Shown in pieces: positions 19,662-28,900 of a DNA stretch of 35,032 nt. The notes beneath the pieces are model-generated. The model was not told the DNA's origin, ran no database searches, and was given only the letters and a program-made list of their open reading frames with translations. The stretch lies in NCBI GenBank assembly GCA_900317975.1, contig ONIZ01000014.1, positions 1-35,032 of the forward strand, given 5' to 3'. Numbering within the stretch: position 1 is the stretch's first letter; every line of letters begins with the position of its first letter. This DNA is from an uncultured Bacillota bacterium (GTDB lineage Bacteria; Bacillota_I; Bacilli_A; RF39; UBA660). Position numbers and translations under genes: made by a program.

Positions 19662-20456
19662 TTGAATATTTATAAATGTCTAAATGAAATAACTGAATAT
19701 ATTGATAATAATTTAGAAGAAAAGATAAACTATGATGATCTTGCTAGAATGTTAGGTGTTAATACATATACATTACAAAGATTATTTACTATGATAGCAG
19801 GCCTATCATTATCAGAATATATTAGAAAAAGAAGACTATCTTGCGCAGGATATGATTTATATGAAGATAATTCAAAAGTAATTGATATCGCAATAAAATA
19901 TCAATATGATAATCCAACTTCATTTTCTAGAGCTTTTGAAAAGTTTCATGGAATTAAACCTAGTTCAGTTACTAAAGAAACTAAATTAAAAAACTTTCCA
20001 AGAATAGTTTTTAATGAAGAAATAAAGCAAACTACAGAACTAGATTATGAAATAATTGAACTCGATGAAATGAATTTATATGGAATAAGTATAGAAACAA
20101 ATAATGAAGAAATAGGAAAAGATGCTCCAAAATTCTTTGAAGAAACAGAAAACAAATACCAAGATAAATATGGAGATATAGTATATGGAATGATTACTTA
20201 TGATATAGAAAGAGAAGAGACTCAAAAGTATTATTGCTTATATGATAAAGAAATAGAAGAATTTGAACATATTATAATACCTAAAAGTAAATGGTTAAGA
20301 TTTAGAATAAATTCTAGAGATGCTAAAGATATCCAGGAATTATCCCATAAGTTTTATGAAGAGTTTTTACCTTCAGTAAAATATAATTTAAAGGAATTAC
20401 CTGAATTAGAATATTATCATGATGATATAACTGACTTCTTAGTCGCAATTTATTAA
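19662..20456 (+). CDS. AraC-family regulator with GyrI-like ligand domain
   Basis: A 264-residue transcription regulator. Residues about 5-105 form the two-helix AraC DNA-binding domain: DDLARMLGVNTYTLQRLF, then IDIAIKYQYDNPTSFSRAFEKFHGIKPS, a clear family signature. Residues about 125-264 resemble the GyrI/SOUL effector-binding domain seen in Rob/BmrR-type regulators that bind hydrophobic drugs or metabolites. The start is TTG at 19662, with AGGTGATG upstream and a TATAAT at about 19637. The target is unknown; no transporter is adjacent. It is monocistronic, ending in a terminator. Confidence 0.88.
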   Translation: MNIYKCLNEITEYIDNNLEEKINYDDLARMLGVNTYTLQRLFTMIAGLSLSEYIRKRRLSCAGYDLYEDNSKVIDIAIKYQYDNPTSFSRAFEKFHGIKPSSVTKETKLKNFPRIVFNEEIKQTTELDYEIIELDEMNLYGISIETNNEEIGKDAPKFFEETENKYQDKYGDIVYGMITYDIEREETQKYYCLYDKEIEEFEHIIIPKSKWLRFRINSRDAKDIQELSHKFYEEFLPSVKYNLKELPELEYYHDDITDFLVAIY

Positions 20457-20492
20457 ACTGACAAAACTGATTATAAAAAAGTCAGTTTTTTA
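20456..20492 (+). terminator. Intrinsic terminator after the AraC-type gene
   Basis: AACTGAC (20456-20462) pairs with GTCAGTT (20481-20487), followed by T residues. The loop is 18 nt, so the structure is of moderate strength. Confidence 0.6.
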
Positions 20493-20532
20493 TTTTTTGT
20501 CTTTGATATACTTAATTGCGAGGTGACGGGTT

Positions 20533-22383
20533 ATGGGGTTAACGTCAGAAATATATCTAACTAAAAAGTTTGTATCAAAAGATGAATGGTTAGAATTAAT
20601 AAATACAATTTCAAATTATAATGGAATATTAAGAAAATGGAAAATAATAATTATTAATGATAGAAATCAAATAAGATATTTTGTAAAAACTAGATGTAGT
20701 CTACCTCCAACTATAAATAATTTGAATTCATTTTTATTAAAACCTACAAAAAGTATAAAAAAACCAAAACAAAATTATACATTATTAACATTACCTAAAA
20801 TAGGTAGTAGTATTATCGACTTAATAAATTATAGTGAAATAAGAAACAAAGGAACACTAAAATATTTAGAAATTGATTTTACAAAATTATATGAAAATAA
20901 GATTAAATTTAATATTAATTATTATGTATTTAAAAATAATCTAATAAAAAAATATAAGGTGATTTATGCAATACCTACAAACATACTCTCAATAGATTTT
21001 GAAGGTAATAAAAGATATTTTTATAGGAGTTCTCCAAAGTATTTAGAAATAAATAAAATATTGCATTTATTAAATACTGATTCTAATAATGCATTATTAT
21101 CAGTTGATACATTTCCATATTTACAAGGAAACTTCTATCTAAATCAAAATAATTTTAGTTTTGACAAACACACTGTTATAATGGGCTCTTCTGGTTCAGG
21201 TAAATCTAAATTTATAAGTCTTATAATAAATAATATTTATAAAAATAAAAATCTAAAACAAAAGTACAAAGTAGTTGTAATAGATCCTCATGCTGCTTTA
21301 GAAAATGATATAGGTGGTATTGGAAAAGTAATAGATTTTAAAAGTAATCTAGATAGTATAGATTTATTTATTAATAAAAATGATGACATAGTTTCATCTA
21401 CAGAATTATTACTTGATTTATTAAAATCTTTAATAGCTGATCAATATAATTCAAAACTTGAAAGAGTATTAAGACATTCTATACATTTGTTATTAACAGA
21501 TGAATCTTTTAATTTTAGAAATTTAAGAAAATTAATTCTAGATTTAGAATATAGAAATGATTTAATAAAGAAACTAAAGTATAACTTACCAATCAGTGTA
21601 ATAGATTTCTTCTTAACAGATTTTAATGATTTAAAAACAAAATCATATGGAGAAGCAATATCACCAATTATAGGATTTATTGATGAAATGGAAATGATAC
21701 CTGTATTTAATTCGGAAGAAAAAACAAATAATTTAAAAAATACTATTCATAATAATTATCTTACTTTATTTTCTCTTGATAGAACAAAACTAGGAGATAA
21801 AGTAACTAAGACTATATCAGGATTAATAATGCAACAATTACTAACTTTAATTCAAAAACATGAGATTGATGAACATATAATTTTTATTATTGATGAAGTA
21901 GCAATTATTGAAAATCCTATATTATCAAGATACTTATCTGAAGCAAGAAAATATAATCTATCTTTAGTTTTAGCCGGACAATATTTTAATCAAATATCAA
22001 ATGAATTAAAAAACTCTATATTTGCTAATGTAATAAATTATTTTATATTTAGAGTTTCAAAATTAGATGCAAATATACTAGTAGATAATTTTAATATGAA
22101 AATACCTTTAGATGATTCTAAAGATAAAAAGATTAAATTATTAACAGAACTTAATAATAGAGAATGTATTGTAAGAATTGATTCAAACGGAGTATTATTA
22201 CCTGCTTTTAAAGGACGTACTCTAGACTATAAAAGTATTCCTAGAATAAAAGAAGAAGTTAATAATACTAATAATAATATCAATTGTAAAAGAAAAGAAA
22301 AAACAAAATTTAATTTAAATAGTAATGTAAGTTTAAAAGATATATTAATATCTAATTCTTCAAGCAGAAAGGTTGTGAAATAA
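20533..22383 (+). CDS. HerA/VirB4-like DUF87 ATPase
   Basis: A 616-residue P-loop ATPase. Residues 1 to about 205 form an alpha/beta domain without recognised motifs. The ATPase core follows: Walker A MGSSGSGKSKF near 216-226, VVVIDPHAAL near 248, Walker B IIFIIDEVAIIENP near 448, and LVLAGQYFNQI near 478 at the sensor position, all typical of HerA, TraC and VirB4 relatives. It has no transmembrane segment. Such ATPases pump DNA or protein as hexamers in conjugation, DNA repair and phage defence. The stop overlaps the start of the next gene (TAATG), so the two products are made together and probably interact. No other conjugation gene is nearby. Confidence 0.82.
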   Translation: MGLTSEIYLTKKFVSKDEWLELINTISNYNGILRKWKIIIINDRNQIRYFVKTRCSLPPTINNLNSFLLKPTKSIKKPKQNYTLLTLPKIGSSIIDLINYSEIRNKGTLKYLEIDFTKLYENKIKFNINYYVFKNNLIKKYKVIYAIPTNILSIDFEGNKRYFYRSSPKYLEINKILHLLNTDSNNALLSVDTFPYLQGNFYLNQNNFSFDKHTVIMGSSGSGKSKFISLIINNIYKNKNLKQKYKVVVIDPHAALENDIGGIGKVIDFKSNLDSIDLFINKNDDIVSSTELLLDLLKSLIADQYNSKLERVLRHSIHLLLTDESFNFRNLRKLILDLEYRNDLIKKLKYNLPISVIDFFLTDFNDLKTKSYGEAISPIIGFIDEMEMIPVFNSEEKTNNLKNTIHNNYLTLFSLDRTKLGDKVTKTISGLIMQQLLTLIQKHEIDEHIIFIIDEVAIIENPILSRYLSEARKYNLSLVLAGQYFNQISNELKNSIFANVINYFIFRVSKLDANILVDNFNMKIPLDDSKDKKIKLLTELNNRECIVRIDSNGVLLPAFKGRTLDYKSIPRIKEEVNNTNNNINCKRKEKTKFNLNSNVSLKDILISNSSSRKVVK

Positions 22384-23081
22384 TGAATGATACTAAAGCA
22401 TTAGAAATAGTAAATAAAATTTTTAAAGGAATATTTGATAAAGAAAATAAGTATTCAATGGATACTTTATTAGAAAAATACGCATTTGATATTAAATTGC
22501 CAAAACAAGTAAATGATTCAACTACAAATGAAATAACCTGGGCAGATTCAATTAATAGTGGAAGATTTATAACAAATAATAATATGGAAAAGAAAGATGA
22601 AGAAACAGGCTGGATGTTACCTAAAAAAGAAATAACTAATCTACAAGAATTAATAGATATTTGGAATTCAATTAATCTAACTACTACAGAAAGAGTCTAT
22701 GATTCAATTAATGTAGTAAAAAGTGATACAATTTACAGATGCGAAAATGTTTATAGAAGTACTGATTGTAGAGACTCTAAACAAATAATATATTGTGATT
22801 CTTGTGGTGATAGTGAATTCTTACTAGCTTCTCAAAGATCTAGTTCTTGTAACTTTTGTATAAGATGTGATGATTCAAAAGATTGTAGTAATAGTTACAA
22901 TGTTATTTGCTCAAATAAAGTAAGTAATTCACTGTTTATTCAAGATTGTTTTGATTTATATGAATGTATGTTTTGTTCTCATATAGCAACAAAAAGATTT
23001 TGCATAGCAAATATGCAATTTGAAGAACAAGAATATTATGAAATTAAAAAATTGATTATAGAATGGATATTAAATTCTTAA
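22383..23081 (+). CDS. Cys-rich repeat protein, partner of the HerA-like ATPase
   Basis: A 232-residue protein of unknown function. From about residue 110 to 215 it is built of short repeats rich in Cys, Ser, Asp and Asn (CRDSKQIIYCDSCGDSEF, CNFCIRCDDSKDCSNSYN), suggesting a solenoid or multi-zinc fold. It ends with ECMFCSHIATKRFCIANMQF, close to a C-x-x-C...KYCIxNKQY ending I recall from uncharacterised proteins common in candidate-phyla genomes (sometimes mislabelled CaiB/BaiF). The N-terminal 100 residues are helical. It is coupled to the ATPase gene by a 1-bp TAATG overlap. Confidence 0.72.
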   Translation: MNDTKALEIVNKIFKGIFDKENKYSMDTLLEKYAFDIKLPKQVNDSTTNEITWADSINSGRFITNNNMEKKDEETGWMLPKKEITNLQELIDIWNSINLTTTERVYDSINVVKSDTIYRCENVYRSTDCRDSKQIIYCDSCGDSEFLLASQRSSSCNFCIRCDDSKDCSNSYNVICSNKVSNSLFIQDCFDLYECMFCSHIATKRFCIANMQFEEQEYYEIKKLIIEWILNS

Positions 23082-23156
23082 TAATTCTTTTAATAAATTA
23101 TTACTTAGACTTTAAATAATCTAATTTTTGTATTAAAATAAGCAACAGGTGGGGAT

Positions 23157-23690
23157 ATGGAGTATTATTATCATGGAACAGAGTCATTAGATCAAATGAT
23201 TGAAATAATAGAATCTGGTGGAATAAAAAGCAAAAATAAAAGAAATGCTAATTATGATACATTATATAATGGTGATGATTATATTAGTTTAGGAAAATGG
23301 GATAATAATAAAAAAGCTGATTTTACTAATATGTACGATTCATGTTTTTATGGATGGATATTTTGGAGGCCAACATTTATTATTAATCCAGATATTGATG
23401 CATTACATGCACTTCCAAGAATTGGAGAATTTGATCCAAATGTAGATAGAGTATCACCATTTCAAGATGAATATCATGTAAAAGATGAAATTGAACTTGA
23501 TAAGATAGTTGGAATTGCACTGCCATTTTCTGTAACCCCAAAAGAGATGGAAGAATATAAAAAGATGTTAAAAATAATGCAATATGCAAAAGTATATAAA
23601 TGGAATATATATGAATCAGATCAATTCTTAATTGATAGAGTAAACAATAGAAAAGTATTTGATGACATGGAATTTCATAAAGTAGTATAA
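23157..23690 (+). CDS. Hypothetical protein, possible ADP-ribosyltransferase fold
   Basis: A 177-residue soluble protein starting at ATG 23157 behind GGTGGGG. It opens YYYHGTESLDQMIEIIESGG, like the His-Gly-Thr strand and following helix of ADP-ribosyltransferase-fold domains. YISLGKWD and DEYHVKDEIELDKIVGI would supply the middle strand and the Glu-containing strand. The assignment rests on this pattern only; it could be another small fold. It follows the Cys-rich gene after 75 bp and converges on the tetR gene through a shared terminator. Confidence 0.65.
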   Translation: MEYYYHGTESLDQMIEIIESGGIKSKNKRNANYDTLYNGDDYISLGKWDNNKKADFTNMYDSCFYGWIFWRPTFIINPDIDALHALPRIGEFDPNVDRVSPFQDEYHVKDEIELDKIVGIALPFSVTPKEMEEYKKMLKIMQYAKVYKWNIYESDQFLIDRVNNRKVFDDMEFHKVV

Positions 23691-23726
23691 AAAAAGCAGT
23701 TAACAAAATAGTTAATTGCTTTTTTA
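23691..23726. terminator. Bidirectional terminator
   Basis: AAAAAGCAGTTAAC / GTTAATTGCTTTTT is a 14-bp stem with one G-U pair and an AAAATA loop. A and T tracts on each side serve the convergent genes ending at 23690 and 23729. Confidence 0.85.
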
Positions 23727-23728
23727 TA

Positions 23729-24286
23729 TTATAATGATTTAAAAATATCTTTAGCATATTCTATAATAGAATCTAAATCATATTTATATTCTTTATCAGA
23801 AAGGCATTTGATTACTTGTACAAATAGTCCATCAACATAAACACATGATTTAAAGAATAATTCATCTTTATCTTTATTAGCTTTTAATTTAACTGCAATT
23901 TTATAAATTAAATCTTTTATTCTCTTATTAGTATTATTATAGAAATGAGAATTATAGTTTAAGTTAGCCACCATCTTATATCTATTTTCTCCTGTTTTTA
24001 CAATATTTTTTAATTTATCATAAAAAGAAAATAAATCATCATAAGAATTAATATTATTAATTTCAGAATCTATTAAATCTAAAAACTCATCTTCAAAGTC
24101 ATGAGCAAGAGCATATATATTATCATAATGAGAATAGAAAGTAGTTCTATCTATATTAGCTCTTTTAACTAATTCAGTAACTTTAACTTTTTGAATATCT
24201 CCTTTTTCATATAGTAAATTTATAAAACTTTCTTTTATTAATTGTTTAGTCTTCTTAGAAGAACTATTTAAATTTTTTACCTTCAT
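23729..24286 (-). CDS. TetR-family regulator
   Basis: A 185-residue regulator. Residues about 10-55 are the TetR helix-turn-helix: TKQLIKESFINLLYEKG, then VTELVKRANIDRTTFYSHYDN, an unmistakable signature of the AcrR/TetR type with a DUF-like C-terminal helical domain. I place the start at ATG 24286 after AAGGAG, 19 codons inside the longest frame. It is divergent from the T7SS locus and its upstream region contains a tandem repeat overlapping its promoter, so it may control itself and the secretion genes. Confidence 0.88.
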   Translation of the reverse strand: MKVKNLNSSSKKTKQLIKESFINLLYEKGDIQKVKVTELVKRANIDRTTFYSHYDNIYALAHDFEDEFLDLIDSEINNINSYDDLFSFYDKLKNIVKTGENRYKMVANLNYNSHFYNNTNKRIKDLIYKIAVKLKANKDKDELFFKSCVYVDGLFVQVIKCLSDKEYKYDLDSIIEYAKDIFKSL

Positions 24287-24305
24287 AATAACTCCTTCGA
24301 AAATA

Positions 24306-24337
24306 TTTGATTTATATAATATTTGATTTATATAATA
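24306..24337. repeat. Two tandem 16-bp repeats in the tetR / T7SS divergent region
   Basis: TTTGATTTATATAATA occurs twice head to tail (24306-24321 and 24322-24337). On the minus strand TTGATA and TATTAT with a 16-bp spacer form the likely tetR promoter across these repeats. They are candidate binding sites for TetR or simply a duplicated promoter. Confidence 0.55.
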
Positions 24338-24444
24338 TATCAATTATAGCAAATAATCAACAGTGTAGAAATCTAAAATTATACTTTTTTAATATAATCA
24401 ATGCTATAATAATAGTGAGAGAGTATATTGAAAGGGATAATAAT

Positions 24445-25791
24445 ATGAAAGTATCAAGTATTAATTGTTATTGCAAAGGAACAGATTCATCACAATTCTT
24501 AAAAGAAAGTGATTATTCAAATACTATTACTGAATTAGATAATATAAAAACAGAATTAGAAAGTAGTATAACTAAGTTAGGTAGTTTAATGTCATCAGGT
24601 AAAGGTTTATCAGCAGATAGCCTTAATTTTGGAGGATTTTCTCCAACTTTTGAAATGGCATATGTAATTAAAACAAACTTGAATACAGCAATGGCTGCAA
24701 TCGGTGATATTACTACTTCAATTACTAATAATGCTAATGCTCATATGAGTAATGAGTGGAGTAAATTTTATCAAGAAATAAATAAACATTTACAAGAACT
24801 AAAAACTGATTTAAGTGGATTATCTTCACCAGATGATGATGAAGAAATTGGAAAAATTAAAGCAAAAATAAAAGAACATGAAGAAAAATTAGCTGAAGCA
24901 GGATCTAACTTAAAAACAGTTGCTGGAGAAAATGCAGTAACTCTAGCATTAGATGATGCTTATGCTGAACTTCCATATCAATCACAAACAAGCACAATAA
25001 ATGATTCTGAAACACTAACTAAGATTAACAATTCTATGGAATTACCTAAGAAGACACTACCTGTATTAATAACAAGTGGTAATTTAACAAAAGAATTAGA
25101 AGAATATATTAAGAGTAATCCAGGACAATGGTCTGCATATATTAAGAACTTAAAAACAGGTGAAATTACAGACATTAATGGCGACAATAAAATGACATCA
25201 GCTAGTATAATAAAATTATTTGTAATGGCAGCAGCATATGATCAAATAAATAAAGGTCAAGTAAGTGAAGCAAATAAAACAACAATACTAAATAATATGA
25301 GAAACATGATAACTATTAGTGACAATGATGCTACAAATGCAATAGTTGCCGCATTAGGTAATGGTGATGAAGAAGCTGGAAGAGCCATAATAAATAATTA
25401 TGCTAGTTCAGAAGGTTACTCAGAGACTAGTATAAATAGAAGCTTAGGACAATCAAGTAGAGGGTCTGTAGAAAACTACACTTCAGCTAAAGATGTTTCA
25501 AATTTATTAGAAAAAATCCATAATGGTGAAATAGATAATTCTGACGAAATGTTAAATCTATTAAAAGATCAAACAAGAACTAGTAAAATACCTGCTGGAG
25601 TACCAGATGGAGTAACAGTAGCAAATAAAACAGGAGAACTAGGTGATGTACAAAATGATGCCGCAATAGTATATAGTGGAGGAGATTATGTCATTGTAAC
25701 ATTATCAGAAGGTGTTAGTGAATCAGAAGGAATAGACACAATCAAAAATATATCAAAAATGACATATGAAGAATATAATAAAGAAAAATAA
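24445..25791 (+). CDS. Probable T7SS substrate with beta-lactamase-fold serine hydrolase domain
   Basis: A 448-residue protein without a Sec signal peptide. Residues about 1-190 are mostly alpha-helical with coiled-coil character (SNTITELDNIKTELESSITKL and later KIKAKIKEHEEKLAE), like the N-terminal targeting part of type VII substrates. Residues about 210-445 form a class A beta-lactamase/DD-peptidase fold: SxxK motif SIIK (Ser254, Lys257), SDN at 292-294, and KTG at 395-397. No glutamate is seen at the deacylating Glu166 position of class A enzymes; the region reads INRSLGQSS. It is therefore more likely a penicillin-binding or peptidase-like hydrolase. I use ATG 24445 after AAAGGG. It lies directly before essC. 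Confidence 0.8.
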   Translation: MKVSSINCYCKGTDSSQFLKESDYSNTITELDNIKTELESSITKLGSLMSSGKGLSADSLNFGGFSPTFEMAYVIKTNLNTAMAAIGDITTSITNNANAHMSNEWSKFYQEINKHLQELKTDLSGLSSPDDDEEIGKIKAKIKEHEEKLAEAGSNLKTVAGENAVTLALDDAYAELPYQSQTSTINDSETLTKINNSMELPKKTLPVLITSGNLTKELEEYIKSNPGQWSAYIKNLKTGEITDINGDNKMTSASIIKLFVMAAAYDQINKGQVSEANKTTILNNMRNMITISDNDATNAIVAALGNGDEEAGRAIINNYASSEGYSETSINRSLGQSSRGSVENYTSAKDVSNLLEKIHNGEIDNSDEMLNLLKDQTRTSKIPAGVPDGVTVANKTGELGDVQNDAAIVYSGGDYVIVTLSEGVSESEGIDTIKNISKMTYEEYNKEK

Positions 25792-25836
25792 AAAAAACAT
25801 AAACAGCAAAAATATCAACATAATTTATAAAAAAAT

Positions 25837-25862
25837 AAGAAAGTTTATCTTTCTTTTTCTTT
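25837..25862 (+). terminator. Intrinsic terminator between the serine hydrolase gene and essC
   Basis: AAGAAAG-TTTAT-CTTTCTT followed by T-rich sequence. A TATAAT at about 25879-25884 then provides a separate start for essC. Confidence 0.7.
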
Positions 25863-25927
25863 TAGTAAGAAATATATGTTATAATCTATAATAGAGGATA
25901 GTAAAAAATAATTTGGGGTGTAGAAAT

Positions 25928-28900
25928 ATGATTATATATTTTATTGAAAACGAAAAAATTTATACCTATAAATTACCTAATGTTCCTTCAGGAAACTATA
26001 TTTTACATGATTATGATCAAAACGGTAATAAAAGAAGTTTAATAAATGTAGAAGGTACAGAAGGTAAATGGATTATTAAAGATAATGATGATACAACTCT
26101 TTATTATCAAGGTGAAATATATAAAGAACTTCAATTAAACCCATATTATTTTTATCAAATGGTAGCTTACGGTACAGATAACATTGTGGTATATGTTGCT
26201 CCTGGATATGACAATACTTTTAGATGCTATCAAATGGTAGAAGATACTAAAATTGTTGTAGGTAACACTAATTATGATGTAAATTATTCCTTCTTATCAG
26301 AAAAAGTAATGGAGATTACTCTAAAAGATAATATCTTTTCATTTAAGTCACTAACTTCAAATGTAAATATATATGTAAATAAAAATAGAATGACAGAAGG
26401 AAAACTAAATAATTTTGATGAGATTTTTTGTAATGGAATAAGATTTATATTTTTAGGAAACAAAATATATATGAATAATCCTGATCAAAATCTTATGATT
26501 ATATCAAATAATCTAGTTAATCCAACATACACTCTAGCAACAGAAAATTTTACACCACAGACTGAATTATTCAGGGATTTTTATGATGCTAAAGATTATT
26601 ACTATAAATCTCAGGTATTCTTAAAAGGTATAGAAGAAGTAAATTTAACAATTTCTAATCCACCTCAAAAACAAGTTAATAGAAAAGATCCATTATTAAT
26701 GACCTTAATACCATCGTTGCTTATGGGATCAACCTCAGTAATAATGGGATACTTTGCCTTTATAAATATGGGAAAAAGTGATTCGGATTGGCAAAGTAAC
26801 ATTATGACCATAATAATGGCCATAACAATGTTAATAGCCAGTATCGTATGGCCTTTTATAGAAAGATTCTATGAAAGATTTGTAGATTTTAATATAGAAC
26901 AAACACGTAAGAGAAGATATAAAAAGTATTTAATTGAAAAAGAAAATATTTTAAAAGAAAAACAAAATGATCAAAAAGTTGCATTAATAGAAAACTATAT
27001 TTCTTTAAAAGAATGTCAAGAAACAATACTAAAGAAAACGCCTAATTTATTCTCAAGAAACTGGGATAATAATGCCTTTCTTGAAATTAGATTGGGAGTA
27101 GGAGATGTTGCTCTCTTTGGAGAAATAATACATGAAAAACAAGAATATAAGGAAGTTGATGACAAACTGCTTGATATGGCTGATAAACTTATAAGTAAAT
27201 ACGACCATATTCCTGATGCACCATTCCACTTATCTTTATATGAAAAAAAGAATATAGTTTTTATTTCATCAGAAAAATCTCTACTATGGCAATATATAGA
27301 ATCAATTATTTTACAATTGATTACATATCATAGTTACTATAATTTAAAAATAGTAATATTAACAAATAAAGGAAATGATAATGCACTACAATTGTTGAAA
27401 GATTCTCCATTTTGTTTCAGTGATGATAAAAAAATAAGGTATTATGCGGAAGAATTTGATGAAGGTCAGCTAATCTCTGATAGCTTAATTGAAATATTTA
27501 ATTATAGATCAAAAATGGAAAATAAAAATGAAGAAGAAAGAAACCAAAAGAATTTTCCATATTACTTAATAATCTCTGATAATATTAATAATTACCATAA
27601 TTTAAGAATTATTAGTGAAGTTTTAGAAGAAAAAAGAGAATGTGGATTTAGTATTGTAGCTTTTGATACTAAAATTAGTAATGTTCCAGATGGATTTAAA
27701 AACTTTGTATCTTTTGATGAAAAAGAAGGCCATTTCTTCACATCTGATATGAAAGACGAAAAACTTAGAAGTTTTAAACCAGAATTTCCACAAGATATAA
27801 ATATAACTACATGTATAAGTGCTGTTTCAAATATTCCTATCTTAAAACAAACAACTGACTCATCTAATCTTCCTGATACTCTAGGATTCTTAGAAATGTA
27901 TGGAGTAGGAAAAATAGAACAGTTAAATATTGAAAACAGATGGAAAACATCAAATATTTATCAGTCTCTACAAGCTCCAATAGGAGTAGATGCTAATGGA
28001 AATATTTTAAGTTTAGATTTACATGAAATGAAGCATGGTCCACACGGATTAATTGCCGGTATGACAGGTTCAGGTAAATCAGAATTTATAATAAGTTATG
28101 TTTTATCTCTAGCAATTAACTACAGTCCAAAAGAAGTTCAATTTGTACTTATTGACTACAAAGGTGGAGGGTTAGCTGGAGCTTTTGAAAATAGAAAAGC
28201 AAATAAAAAACTACCACATTTAGTAGGAACTATAACAAACTTAGATAAATCAGAAATGAACAGAACTTTAGTATCAATAAATTCTGAACTACATAGACGT
28301 CAAAGAATATTTAATGAAGCTAAGGAAAGACTTAATACAGGTACGATAGATATTTATAAATATCAACAATTAGTAAGAGAAGGAAAATTAGAAGAACCAT
28401 TATCACATTTATTTATTATATGTGATGAGTTTGCTGAGTTAAAACAACAACAACCTGACTTTATGGAAGAATTAATATCAACTGCTCGTATTGGACGTTC
28501 GCTAGGAGTTCACTTAATCCTAGCCACTCAAAAACCTTCAGGTGTAGTTGATGATCAAATTTGGTCAAACTCTAAATTTAAAATATGTTGTAAAGTTCAA
28601 ACTACAGAAGATTCTACAGAAATGATTAATAAACCAGATGCGGCATTTATAAAAGAAGTCGGTAGATTCTACCTACAAGTAGGCTATGATGAATACTTTA
28701 CTCAAGGTCAATCTGCTTATTCAGGAGTAAATTATATTCCTTCTGACAAGATAAAATCAACAGTTTCAACAGATATAGAAATAATTAACAACTATGGTGA
28801 AATTATTAAATCAATAAAAGAAGAAAAAGAAGAAGAAACTCAAGAAAGTAAAGGTGAAGAATTAATAAATATCTTAGACTACTTAATTGAGGTTGCTAAA

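Noticed and set aside
23383..23757. Minus-strand frame of 124 codons
   Set aside because: Antisense to the gene at 23157-23690 and crossing its terminator; low-complexity Leu/Ile/His composition.
24445..25791. Calling the serine hydrolase an antibiotic-resistance beta-lactamase
   Set aside because: The Glu of the omega loop needed for deacylation is absent and there is no export signal; only the general fold and three motifs are shared.
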